This document shows positions 1 through 10,262 of a stretch of 64,000 bases of DNA, in pieces. Every line of letters starts with the position of its first letter. Within the stretch, counting starts at the first letter, position 1. The notes under the pieces are model-generated. The model was not told the origin of the DNA and searched no databases. It saw nothing but the letters and a program-made list of their open reading frames with translations. Position numbers and translations under genes: made by a program. The DNA is taken from assembly GCA_028752905.1 (NCBI GenBank), contig JAQNBH010000012.1, positions 20,177,545 to 20,241,544 on the forward strand, in the 5' to 3' direction. The DNA comes from Cladorhizidae sp. MBARI D1340-BT2. Taxonomy: Eukaryota; Porifera; Demospongiae; Poecilosclerida; Cladorhizidae.

Positions 1-267
1 TTTTTTTATATCACCGGATAGCCCTTCTAATTATCTGTCTTTTGTACGTGCCAAAATTTTGAGTACTCTAAGTATTAGCAAGTTATGGTGATTTGAAGTG
101 GTAAGGTTTGCGATCTTTCCTGGCGTTTTCCAGTTGCCAAAGCGGTGGCCTGCCAGTGAAAAACCACTACATTTATTGATAATCTGTTGACATGTTGCAG
201 ATAAGGGCCTTCTCTATCAGTTGACAAAATCTGGGACTTTGGTCTTGTTAATTAGGGCAGTTATGAC

Positions 268-440
268 ATGTTAGCTTCGTAGATTATCCACACTTCACTG
301 AATAGACTTGATGTATAGCTATTAAGATAGGACTCTCTAAGTGCTCTCTCTTGATACCAAACATCCATATATTCTGCACACTTCACTGTAATGGACTTGC
401 AAGATAGGTATCTCTCAGTGTTCTCTATCTTGAGCTAAAC
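268..440 (+). repeat. Internal subrepeat 1 of monomer (173 bp)
   Basis: It begins ATGTTAGCTTCGTAG and contains two related half-units, each starting CACACTTCACTG: one followed by AATAGACTTGATGTATAGC, the other by TAATGGACTTGCAAGATAGG. It aligns with the next two subrepeats along its whole length. The same arrangement recurs in nearly every monomer of the window. The length is close to a nucleosome repeat; any link to nucleosome phasing is inference. Confidence 0.9.
400..432. other. Inverted repeat (8-bp stem, 17-nt loop) in subrepeat 1
   Basis: CAAGATAG (400-407) and CTATCTTG (425-432) are perfect inverted repeats separated by 17 bases. The dyad recurs once per monomer across the array, except in 906-bp monomers, where GCAAGATAGG is changed to GCATGATAGG and the stem is weakened. 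Confidence 0.75.
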
Positions 441-605
441 ATGTTAGCTTCATAGATTCTCCACACTTCACTGAATAGACTTGATATATAGCTCTAAAGG
501 TAGGCCTCTCTCTGTTCTCTCTCTTGATACCAAACATCCGTATATTCTGCATACATAGAATCACAAGATAGGTTTCTCTATGTGTTCTCTATCTTGATGC
601 TAAAC
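441..605 (+). repeat. Internal subrepeat 2 of monomer (165 bp)
   Basis: It begins ATGTTAGCTTCATAGATTC and again has two half-units. The first carries CACACTTCACTGAATAGAC. The second is degraded at its start (CATACATAGAATCACAAG) and is about 8 bp shorter than in subrepeat 1. It shares CTCTCTTGATACCAAACATC with subrepeat 1, and that shared stretch was used as the breakpoint of the 173-bp deletion in the monomer at 60497. Confidence 0.9.
564..596. other. Inverted repeat (8-bp stem, 17-nt loop) in subrepeat 2
   Basis: The same CAAGATAG...CTATCTTG pair (564-571 and 589-596), with an identical 17-base spacing, lies 164 bp after the dyad of subrepeat 1. A weaker version (GATAG...CTATC) occurs in the last half-unit of subrepeat 3, immediately before the retroelement breakpoint. 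Confidence 0.75.
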
Positions 606-780
606 AGGTTAGCTTCATAGATTCTCCACACTTCACTGTATAAACTTGATATATAGCTATTAAAATAGGTCTCTCCCTGTGCTCTCTGTTGATATCAAAC
701 ATCCATAATATTCTGCACACTTCACTGTAATGGACTTGATATGATTCGAATGATAGGTTTCATTATGTGTTCTCTATCTT
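606..780 (+). repeat. Internal subrepeat 3 of monomer (175 bp)
   Basis: It begins AGGTTAGCTTCATAGATTC (ATGTTAGC in some monomers, such as those at 10263, 11147, 49795, 56029 and 62116). Its two half-units start CACACTTCACTGTATAAAC and CACACTTCACTGTAATGGAC. It ends in TCTCTATCTT followed by GATATTTGCCC. That end is the exact site where the retroelement fragment sits in five monomers. Confidence 0.9.
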
Positions 781-2923
781 GATATTTGCCCTAATTTGGT
801 CTATATGTTTCTCATTTTTTCCCCAAAAATCTTGTTATTTTGCCGTAAAGCTCATAACTTTTCTACACTTTACCCCAAAAAGATAATTTTTATATCACCG
901 GATAGCCCTTCTAATTATCTGTCTTTTGTACGTGCCAAAATTTTTGAGTACTCTAAGTATTAGCAAGTTATGGTGATTTGAAGTGGTAAGGTTTGCGATC
1001 TTTCCTGGCGTTTTCCAGTTGCCAAAGCGGTGGCCTGCCAGTGAAAAACCACTACATTTATTGATAATCTGTTGACATGTTGCAGATAAGGGCCTTCTCT
1101 ATCAGTTGACAAAATCTGGGACTTTGGTCTTGTTAATTAGGGCAGTTATGACATGTTAGCTTCGTAGATTATCCACACTTCACTGAATAGACTTGATGTA
1201 TAGCTATTAAGATAGGACACTCTAAGTGCTCTCTCTTGATACCAAACATCCATATATTCTGCACACTTCACTGTAATGGACTTGCAAGATAGGTATCTCT
1301 CAGTGTTCTCTATCTTGAGCTAAACATGTTAGCTTCATAGATTCTCCACACTTCACTGAATAGACTTGATATATAGCTCTAAAGGTAGGCCTCTCTCTGT
1401 TCTCTCTCTTGATACCAAACATCCGTATATTCTGCATACATAGAATCACAAGATAGGTTTCTCTATGTGTTCTCTATCTTGATGCTAAACAGGTTAGCTT
1501 CATAGATTCTCCACACTTCACTGTATAAACTTGATATATAGCTATTAAGATAGGTCTCTCCCTGTGCTCTCTGTTGATATCAAACATCCATAATATTCTG
1601 CACACTTCACTGTAATGGACTTGATATGATTCGAATGATAGGTTTCATTATGTGTTCTCTATCTTGATATTTGCCCTAATTTGGTCTATATGTTTCTCAT
1701 TTCCCCCCCCAAAATCTTGTTATTTTGCCGTAAAGCTCATAACTTTTCTACACTTTACCCAAAAAAGATAATTTTTATATCACCGGATATCCCTTCTAAT
1801 TATCTGTCTTTTGTACGTGCCAAAATTTTGAGTACTCTAAGTATTAGCAAGTTATGGTGATTTGAATTGGTAAGGTTTGCGATCTTTCCTGGCGTTTTGC
1901 AGTTGCAAAGCGGTGGCCTGCCAGTGAAAAACCACTACATTTATTGATAATCTGTTGACATGTTGCAGATAAGGGCCTTCTCTATCAGTTGACAAAATCT
2001 GGGACTTTGGTCTTGTTAATTAGGGTAGTTATGACATGTTAGCTTCGTAGATTATCCACACTTCACTGAATAGACTTGATGTATAGCTATTAAGATAGGA
2101 CTCTCTAAGTGCTCTCTCTTGATACCAAACATCCATATATTCTGCACACTTCACTGTAATGGACTTGCAAGATAGGTATATCTCAGTGTTCTCTATCTTG
2201 AGCTAAACATGTTAGCTTCATAGATTCTCCACACTTCACTGAATAGACTTGATATATAGCTCTAAAGGTAGGCCTCTCTCTGTTCTCTCTCTTGATACCA
2301 AACATCCGTATATTCTGCATACATAGAATCACAAGATAGGTTTCTCTATGTGTTCTCTATCTTGATGCTAAACAGGTTAGCTTCATAGATTCTCCACACT
2401 TCACTGTATAAACTTGATATATAGCTATTAAGATAGGTCTCTCCCTGTGCTCTCTGTTGATATCAAACATCCATAATATTCTGCACACTTCACTGTAATG
2501 GACTTGATATGATTTGAATGATAGGTTTCATTATGTGTTCTCTATCTTGATATTTGCCCTAATTTGGTCTATATGTTTCTCATTTTCCCCCCAAAAATAT
2601 TGTTATTTTGCCGTAAAGCTCATAACTTTTCTACACTTTACCCCAAAAAGATAATTTTTATATCACCGGATAGCCCTTCTAATTATCTGTCTTTTGTACG
2701 TGCCAAAATTTTGAGTACTCTAAGTATTAGCAAGTTATGGTGATTTGAAGTGGTAAGGTTTGCGATCTTTCCTGGCGTTTTCCAGTTGCCAAAGCGGTGG
2801 CCTGCCAGTGAAAAACCACTACATTTATTGATAATCTGTTGACATGTTGCAGATAAGGGCCTTCTCTATCAGTTGACAAAATCTGGGACTTTGGTCTTGT
2901 TAATTAGGGCAGTTATGAATTGT

Positions 2924-2954
2924 ACTCTTACTTGATGCTAAACATGTTAGCTTC
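2924..2954 (+). other. 24-bp segment that separates long and short monomers
   Basis: Long-form monomers read TTATGA, then ATTGTACTCTTACTTGATGC and TAAA, then CATGTTAGC. Short forms join TTATGA directly to CATGTTAGC. The extra segment ends in CTTGATGCTAAACATGTTAGC, matching the join between subrepeats 2 and 3 (CTTGATGCTAAACAGGTTAGC). The long form is therefore probably ancestral and the short form a 24-bp deletion. In the 906-type the first bases are TTATAAATTG. Confidence 0.8.
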
Positions 2955-3456
2955 GTAGATTATCCACACTTCACTGAATAGACTTGATGTATAGCTATTA
3001 AGATAGGACTCTCTAAGTGCTCTCTCTTGATACCAAACATCCATATATTCTGCACACTTCACTGTAATGGACTTGCAAGATAGGTATCTCTCAGTGTTCT
3101 CTATCTTGAGCTAAACATGTTAGCTTCATAGATTCTCCACACTTCACTGAATAGACTTGATATATAGCTCTAAAGGTAGGCTTCTCTCTGTTCTCTCTCT
3201 TGATACCAAACATCCGTATATTCTGCATACATAGAATCACAAGATAGGTTTCGCTATGTGTTCTCTATCTTGATGCTAAACAGGTTAGCTTCATAGATTC
3301 TCCACACTTCCCTGTATAAACTTGATATATAGCTATTAAGATAGGTCTCTCCCTGTGCTCTCTGTTGATATCAAACATCCATAATATTCTGCACACTTCA
3401 CTGTAATGGACTTGATATGATTCGAATGATAGGTTTCATTATGTGTTCTCTATCTT

Positions 3457-4142
3457 TATTTTTTTATTTTTTTTTTAAACAATTTTAATATATATATATA
3501 TAAACAGAATAACAAACATACATTAACAAACAACAACAAACAAACATTAAAACAAAAAATCTTAATACACTACTTATAAAAAATAATCGTCATTACAACT
3601 AAAGCTGGTGCCCAGCACAGCTGCAGTGTTACCTCGCTGCACGGCTACTGCACTCCGCTGGGAAAGGAAAAAGGAGGAGCGGGGATCATCCGTTTCCTGT
3701 TTGAGACGGTTGCCCAAATCTGAAAAGAAAAGACCTGCAGACTTGCCAAATGAACCAGCCGTCTCGATTCCAATTGGCACAAAAAAATGGGAGACAGCCA
3801 AAGAGGAGTATTTTATTCTCTTACGGTATTCGGCATTGCTTGCCACCGAGCCAGGGCCATCAGAAGACAAGGAGGCGTAGGAGGGAGCGAAGGTGTCTAC
3901 AATTGTAGCGTCCCATACCAAAATACGCCCATTTTTCCAGGGAATGACGGAAGCCCCATCCGGACGCTTACCATCAGAACGTGACAAGCCCGGAGGCTCC
4001 AGGTGCGAGGGAACCTTGATGGCTGCCAAGGATCGCCGGATGATCTCATTCACTTCCCCGTGTCTGGAATGACGCCCTTGGCTGTACTTACAACTGAGGC
4101 CGTGTGTGCCGTACTTGTCAACATCAAGACCACACAAATGAC
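3457..4142 (-). mobile_element. 5'-truncated non-LTR retrotransposon fragment, copy 1 (686 bp)
   Basis: This DNA interrupts subrepeat 3 of the monomer at 2660. Satellite reads TCTCTATCTT up to 3456 and resumes ATTTGCCCTAA at 4143; the three bases GAT of the uninterrupted monomer are missing. Read on the minus strand, it has a coding end, a stop at 3574-3576, a 117-bp 3' untranslated part rich in GTTT-like repeats and (TA)n (about 3488-3502), and an A-rich tail next to the satellite. A poly(A)-like end plus a truncated 5' end is the usual form of a target-primed non-LTR insertion. I see no target-site duplication. The site may have been resected, or the family may not create one. Confidence 0.82.
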
Positions 4143-4143
4143 A
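3574..4143 (-). pseudogene. C-terminal fragment of a retrotransposon protein, zinc knuckle plus putative restriction-like endonuclease, copy 1
   Basis: The reading frame is open for 189 residues from the truncation point to the stop. It has no own start: the first Cys codon spans the junction, and a TTG three codons in is only a nominal start. Counting that Cys as 1, I see a CCHC pattern C1-x2-C4-x9-H14-x3-C18, then R27-H28-x3-N32, then R60-P61-D62-G63 and W77-D78-A79-T80 with D83, then E105, K108 and K111-Y112. This order (CCHC, RH, PD, D-x-T, K...KY) resembles the C-terminal end of R2-clade non-LTR retrotransposons, which have a PD-(D/E)XK endonuclease. Assignment to a named family is from memory and is tentative. 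The reverse transcriptase domain is absent, so it cannot mobilise itself. It lies opposite to the satellite direction used here. Confidence 0.7.
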
Positions 4144-7100
4144 TTTGCCCTAATTTGGTCTATATGTTTCTCATTTTCCCCCCAAATTTTTTGTTATTTT
4201 GCCGTAAAGCTCATAACTTTTCTACACTTTACCCAAAAAAGAAATTTTTTATATCACCGGATAGCCCTTCTAATTATCTGTCTTTTGTACGTGCCAAAAT
4301 TTTGAGTACTCTAAGTATTAGCAAGTTATGGTGATTTGAAGTGGTAAGGTTTGCGATCTTTCCTGGCGTTTTCCAGTTGCCAAAGCGGTGGCCTGCCAGT
4401 GAAAAACCACTACATTTATTGATAATCTGTTGACATGTTGCAGATAAGGGCCTTCTCTATCAGTTGACAAAATCTGGGACTTTGGTCTTGTTAATTAGGG
4501 CAGTTATGACATGTTAGCTTCGTAGATTATCCACACTTCACTGAATAGACTTGATGTATAGCTATTAAGATAGGACTCTCTAAGTGCTCTCTCTTGATAC
4601 CAAACATCCATATATTCTGCACACTTCACTGTAATGGACTTGCAAGATAGGTATCTCTCAGTGTTCTCTATCTTGAGCTAAACATGTTAGCTTCATAGAT
4701 TCTCCACACTTCACTGAATAGACTTGATATATAGCTCTAAAGGTAGGCCTCTCTCTGTTCTCTCTCTTGATACCAAACATCCGTATATTCTGCATACATA
4801 GAATCACAAGATAGGTTTCTCTATGTGTTCTCTATCTTGATGCTAAACAGGTTAGCTTCATAGATTCTCCACACTTCACTGTATAAACTTGATATATAGC
4901 TATTAAAATAGGTCTCTCCCTGTGCTCTCTGTTGATATCAAACATCCATAATATTCTGCACACTTCACTGTAATGGACTTGATATGATTCGAATGATAGG
5001 TTTCATTATGTGTTCTCTATCTTGATATTTGCCCTAATTTGGTCTATATGTTTCTCATTTTTTCCCCCAAAATCTTGTTATTTTGCCGTAAAGCTCATAA
5101 CTTTTCTACACTTTACCCAAAAAAGATAATTTTTATATCACCGGATAGCCCTTCTAATTATCTGTCTTTTGTACGTGCCAAAATTTTTGAGTACTCTAAG
5201 TATTAGCAAGTTATGGTGATTTGAAGTGGTAAGGTTTGCGATCTTTCCTGGCGTTTTCCAGTTGCCAAAGCGGTGGCCTGCCAGTGAAAAACCACTACAT
5301 TTATTGATAATCTGTTGACATGTTGCAGATAAGGGCCTTCTCTATCAGTTGACAAAATCTGGGACTTTGGTCTTGTTAATTAGGGCAGTTATGACATGTT
5401 AGCTTCGTAGATTATCCACACTTCACTGAATAGACTTGATGTATAGCTATTAAGATAGGACACTCTAAGTGCTCTCTCTTGATACCAAACATCCATATAT
5501 TCTGCACACTTCACTGTAATGGACTTGCAAGATAGGTATCTCTCAGTGTTCTCTATCTTGAGCTAAACATGTTAGCTTCATAGATTCTCCACACTTCACT
5601 GAATAGACTTGATATATAGCTCTAAAGGTAGGCCTCTCTCTGTTCTCTCTCTTGATACCAAACATCCGTATATTCTGCATACATAGAATCACAAGATAGG
5701 TTTCTCTATGTGTTCTCTATCTTGATGCTAAACAGGTTAGCTTCATAGATTCTCCACACTTCACTGTATAAACTTGATATATAGCTATTAAGATAGGTCT
5801 CTCCCTGTGCTCTCTGTTGATATCAAACATCCATAATATTCTGCACACTTCACTGTAATGGACTTGATATGATTCGAATGATAGGTTTCATTATGTGTTC
5901 TCTATCTTGATATTTGCCCTAATTTGGTCTATATGTTTCTCATTTCCCCCCCAAAAATCTTGTTATTTTGCCGTAAAGCTCATAACTTTTCTACACTTTA
6001 CCCAAAAAAGAAAATTTTTATATCACCGGATATCCCTTCTAATTATCTGTCTTTTGTACGTGCCAAAATTTTGAGTACTCTAAGTATTAGCAAGTTATGG
6101 TGATTTGAATTGGTAAGGTTTGCGATCTTTCCTGGCGTTTTGCAGTTGCAAAGCGGTGGCCTGCCAGTGAAAAACCACTACATTTATTGATAATCTGTTG
6201 ACATGTTGCAGATAAGGGCCTTCTCTATCAGTTGACAAAATCTGGGACTTTGGTCTTGTTAATTAGGGTAGTTATGACATGTTAGCTTCGTAGATTATCC
6301 ACACTTCACTGAATAGACTTGATGTATAGCTATTAAGATAGGACTCTCTAAGTGCTCTCTCTTGATACCAAACATCCATATATTCTGCACACTTCACTGT
6401 AATGGACTTGCAAGATAGGTATATCTCAGTGTTCTCTATCTTGAGCTAAACATGTTAGCTTCATAGATTCTCCACACTTCACTGAATAGACTTGATATAT
6501 AGCTCTAAAGGTAGGCCTCTCTCTGTTCTCTCTCTTGATACCAAACATCCGTATATTCTGCATACATAGAATCACAAGATAGGTTTCTCTATGTGTTCTC
6601 TATCTTGATGCTAAACAGGTTAGCTTCATAGATTCTCCACACTTCACTGTATAAACTTGATATATAGCTATTAAGATAGGTCTCTCCCTGTGCTCTCTGT
6701 TGATATCAAACATCCATAATATTCTGCACACTTCACTGTAATGGACTTGATATGATTTGAATGATAGGTTTCATTATGTGTTCTCTATCTTGATATTTGC
6801 CCTAATTTGGTCTATATGTTTCTCATTTTCCCCCCAAAAATATTGTTATTTTGCCGTAAAGCTCATAACTTTTCTACACTTTACCCCAAAAAGATAATTT
6901 TTATATCACCGGATAGCCCTTCTAATTATCTGTCTTTTGTACGTGCCAAAATTTTGAGTACTCTAAGTATTAGCAAGTTATGGTGATTTGAAGTGGTAAG
7001 GTTTGCGATCTTTCCTGGCGTTTTCCAGTTGCCAAAGCGGTGGCCTGCCAGTGAAAAACCACTACATTTATTGATAATCTGTTGACATGTTGCAGATAAG

Positions 7101-7699
7101 GGCCTTCTCTATCAGTTGACAAAATCTGGGACTTTGGTCTTGTTAATTAGGGCAGTTATGAATTGTACTCTTACTTGATGCTAAACATGTTAGCTTCGTA
7201 GATTATCCACACTTCACTGAATAGACTTGATGTATAGCTATTAAGATAGGACTCTCTAAGTGCTCTCTCTTGATACCAAACATCCATATATTCTGCACAC
7301 TTCACTGTAATGGACTTGCAAGATAGGTATCTCTCAGTGTTCTCTATCTTGAGCTAAACATGTTAGCTTCATAGATTCTCCACACTTCACTGAATAGACT
7401 TGATATATAGCTCTAAAGGTAGGCTTCTCTCTGTTCTCTCTCTTGATACCAAACATCCGTATATTCTGCATACATAGAATCACAAGATAGGTTTCGCTAT
7501 GTGTTCTCTATCTTGATGCTAAACAGGTTAGCTTCATAGATTCTCCACACTTCCCTGTATAAACTTGATATATAGCTATTAAGATAGGTCTCTCCCTGTG
7601 CTCTCTGTTGATATCAAACATCCATAATATTCTGCACACTTCACTGTAATGGACTTGATATGATTCGAATGATAGGTTTCATTATGTGTTCTCTATCTT

Positions 7700-8385
7700 T
7701 ATTTTTTTATTTTTTTTTTAAACAATTTTAATATATATATATATAAACAGAATAACAAACATACATTAACAAACAACAACAAACAAACATTAAAACAAAA
7801 AATCTTAATACACTACTTATAAAAAATAATCGTCATTACAACTAAAGCTGGTGCCCAGCACAGCTGCAGTGTTACCTCGCTGCACGGCTACTGCACTCCG
7901 CTGGGAAAGGAAAAAGGAGGAGCGGGGATCATCCGTTTCCTGTTTGAGACGGTTGCCCAAATCTGAAAAGAAAAGACCTGCAGACTTGCCAAATGAACCA
8001 GCCGTCTCGATTCCAATTGGCACAAAAAAATGGGAGACAGCCAAAGAGGAGTATTTTATTCTCTTACGGTATTCGGCATTGCTTGCCACCGAGCCAGGGC
8101 CATCAGAAGACAAGGAGGCGTAGGAGGGAGCGAAGGTGTCTACAATTGTAGCGTCCCATACCAAAATACGCCCATTTTTCCAGGGAATGACGGAAGCCCC
8201 ATCCGGACGCTTACCATCAGAACGTGACAAGCCCGGAGGCTCCAGGTGCGAGGGAACCTTGATGGCTGCCAAGGATCGCCGGATGATCTCATTCACTTCC
8301 CCGTGTCTGGAATGACGCCCTTGGCTGTACTTACAACTGAGGCCGTGTGTGCCGTACTTGTCAACATCAAGACCACACAAATGAC
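7700..8385 (-). mobile_element. Retrotransposon fragment, copy 2 (686 bp)
   Basis: Same breakpoints, length and orientation as the copy at 3457-4142, exactly 4243 bp downstream in the next HOR-4243 unit. By eye the two are identical throughout the insert. It lies in the monomer at 6903. This copy arose by duplication of the HOR, not by a new transposition. Confidence 0.85.
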
Positions 8386-8386
8386 A
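7817..8386 (-). pseudogene. Retrotransposon protein C-terminal fragment, copy 2
   Basis: The frame encodes the same 189 residues as the copy at 3574-4143, with Asp at position 7 and Ser in the SQRSAVAV stretch. Copies at 15613, 19917 and 23302 have Asn and Ile at those two places. No frameshift or internal stop is present. The absence of differences from copy 1 reflects the recent duplication and is not evidence of selection. Confidence 0.7.
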
Positions 8387-8493
8387 TTTGCCCTAATTTG
8401 GTCTATATGTTTCTCATTTTCCCCCCAAATTTTTTGTTATTTTGCCGTAAAGCTCATAACTTTTCTACACTTTACCCAAAAAAGAAATTTTTT

Positions 8494-10262
8494 ATATCAC
8501 CGGATAGCCCTTCTAATTATCTGTCTTTTGTACGTGCCAAAATTTTGAGTACTCTAAGTATTAGCAAGTTATGGTGATTTGAAGTGGTAAGGTTTGCGAT
8601 CTTTCCTGGCGTTTTCCAGTTGCCAAAGCGGTGGCCTGCCAGTGAAAAACCACTACATTTATTGATAATCTGTTGACATGTTGCAGATAAGGGCCTTCTC
8701 TATCAGTTGACAAAATCTGGGACTTTGGTCTTGTTAATTAGGGCAGTTATGACATGTTAGCTTCGTAGATTATCCACACTTCACTGAATAGACTTGATGT
8801 ATAGCTATTAAGATAGGACTCTCTAAGTGCTCTCTCTTGATACCAAACATCCATATATTCTGCACACTTCACTGTAATGGACTTGCAAGATAGGTATCTC
8901 TCAGTGTTCTCTATCTTGAGCTAAACATGTTAGCTTCATAGATTCTCCACACTTCACTGAATAGACTTGATATATAGCTCTAAAGGTAGGCCTCTCTCTG
9001 TTCTCTCTCTTGATACCAAACATCCGTATATTCTGCATACATAGAATCACAAGATAGGTTTCTCTATGTGTTCTCTATCTTGATGCTAAACAGGTTAGCT
9101 TCATAGATTCTCCACACTTCACTGTATAAACTTGATATATAGCTATTAAAATAGGTCTCTCCCTGTGCTCTCTGTTGATATCAAACATCCATAATATTCT
9201 GCACACTTCACTGTAATGGACTTGATATGATTCGAATGATAGGTTTCATTATGTGTTCTCTATCTTGATATTTGCCCTAATTTGGTCTATATGTTTCTCA
9301 TTTTTTCCCCCAAAATCTTGTTATTTTGCCGTAAAGCTCATAACTTTTCTACACTTTACCCAAAAAAGATAATTTTTATATCACCGGATAGCCCTTCTAA
9401 TTATCTGTCTTTTGTACGTGCCAAAATTTTTGAGTACTCTAAGTATTAGCAAGTTATGGTGATTTGAAGTGGTAAGGTTTGCGATCTTTCCTGGCGTTTT
9501 CCAGTTGCCAAAGCGGTGGCCTGCCAGTGAAAAACCACTACATTTATTGATAATCTGTTGACATGTTGCAGATAAGGGCCTTCTCTATCAGTTGACAAAA
9601 TCTGGGACTTTGGTCTTGTTAATTAGGGCAGTTATGACATGTTAGCTTCGTAGATTATCCACACTTCACTGAATAGACTTGATGTATAGCTATTAAGATA
9701 GGACACTCTAAGTGCTCTCTCTTGATACCAAACATCCATATATTCTGCACACTTCACTGTAATGGACTTGCAAGATAGGTATCTCTCAGTGTTCTCTATC
9801 TTGAGCTAAACATGTTAGCTTCATAGATTCTCCACACTTCACTGAATAGACTTGATATATAGCTCTAAAGGTAGGCCTCTCTCTGTTCTCTCTCTTGATA
9901 CCAAACATCCGTATATTCTGCATACATAGAATCACAAGATAGGTTTCTCTATGTGTTCTCTATCTTGATGCTAAACAGGTTAGCTTCATAGATTCTCCAC
10001 ACTTCACTGTATAAACTTGATATATAGCTATTAAGATAGGTCTCTCCCTGTGCTCTCTGTTGATATCAAACATCCATAATATTCTGCACACTTCACTGTA
10101 ATGGACTTGATATGATTCGAATGATAGGTTTCATTATGTGTTCTCTATCTTGATATTTGCCCTAATTTGGTCTATATGTTTCTCATTTCCCCCCCAAAAA
10201 TCTTGTTATTTTGCCGTAAAGCTCATAACTTTTCTACACTTTACCCAAAAAAGAAAATTTTT
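8494..10262 (+). repeat. HOR-4243, partial third copy (two monomers)
   Basis: The monomers at 8494 (884 bp) and 9378 (885 bp) repeat the first two members of HOR-4243, including TATTAAAATAGG and GGACACTCTAAG. At 10263 the order breaks: the next monomer has GGATAGCCC and GTGTCAAAATT instead of the expected third-member markers. Confidence 0.88.

Larger units (their letters stand above)
8..891 (+). repeat. Reference satellite monomer (monomer 1, 884 bp)
   Basis: This monomer illustrates the layout. Positions 8-267 are non-repetitive, with the recognisable stretches CTTTCCTGGCGTTTTCCAG and GCGGTGGCCTGCCAGTG. Positions 268-780 are three tandem subrepeats. Positions 781-891 form a T/C/A-rich tail (TTTGCCCTAATTTGG, then a T/C/A homopolymer stretch, then TTTGCCGTAAAGC). 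Both strands are dense in stop codons, and the longest forward frames through the tail (~70-100 codons) only translate satellite DNA. I see no promoter, tRNA or RNA gene in it. Functionally it is best described as non-coding satellite. Confidence 0.95.
8..4250 (+). repeat. Higher-order repeat HOR-4243, copy 1
   Basis: Four monomers start at 8 (884 bp), 892 (885), 1777 (883) and 2660 (1591, long form with insert). Each has private markers reproduced 4243 bp downstream: TATTAAAATAGG in the first, GGACACTCTAAG and CAAAATTTTTGAG in the second, GGATATCCC and GTTTTGCAGTTGCAAAGC in the third, and CACTTCCCTGTATAAAC plus TTTCGCTATG in the fourth. Confidence 0.93.
4251..8493 (+). repeat. Higher-order repeat HOR-4243, copy 2
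   Basis: Monomers start at 4251, 5135, 6020 and 6903, with the same four lengths and the same private markers as copy 1. By eye the two copies differ at only a handful of bases, mostly in the C-run/A-run and the CCCAAAAAAGA(T/A)AA stretch. This points to a very recent tandem duplication. Confidence 0.93.

Noticed and set aside
100..170. AGTGGT...ACCACT inverted repeat in the unique part of the monomer
   Set aside because: The stem is only 6 bp with a loop of over 50 bases, which is expected by chance at this length.
740..760. Partial likeness to a CENP-B box in GATTCGAATGATAGG
   Set aside because: The TTCG half and the central A match the known core pattern, but the CGGG half is absent (TAGGTT), so no CENP-B box can be claimed.
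268..780. CRISPR-like array
   Set aside because: The repeats are contiguous and diverged, with no unique spacers, no cas genes, and clearly eukaryotic satellite organisation.
3608..3984. Two forward frames of 90 and 65 codons within each insert
   Set aside because: They are shadows on the opposite strand of the minus-strand retroelement frame.
4003..4305. Forward open frames of 65-100 codons across the insert and satellite tail (also near 8246, 16054, 20346, 23731)
   Set aside because: They run antisense to the retroelement coding frame and then into satellite DNA, recur only because the DNA is repeated, and show no domain.
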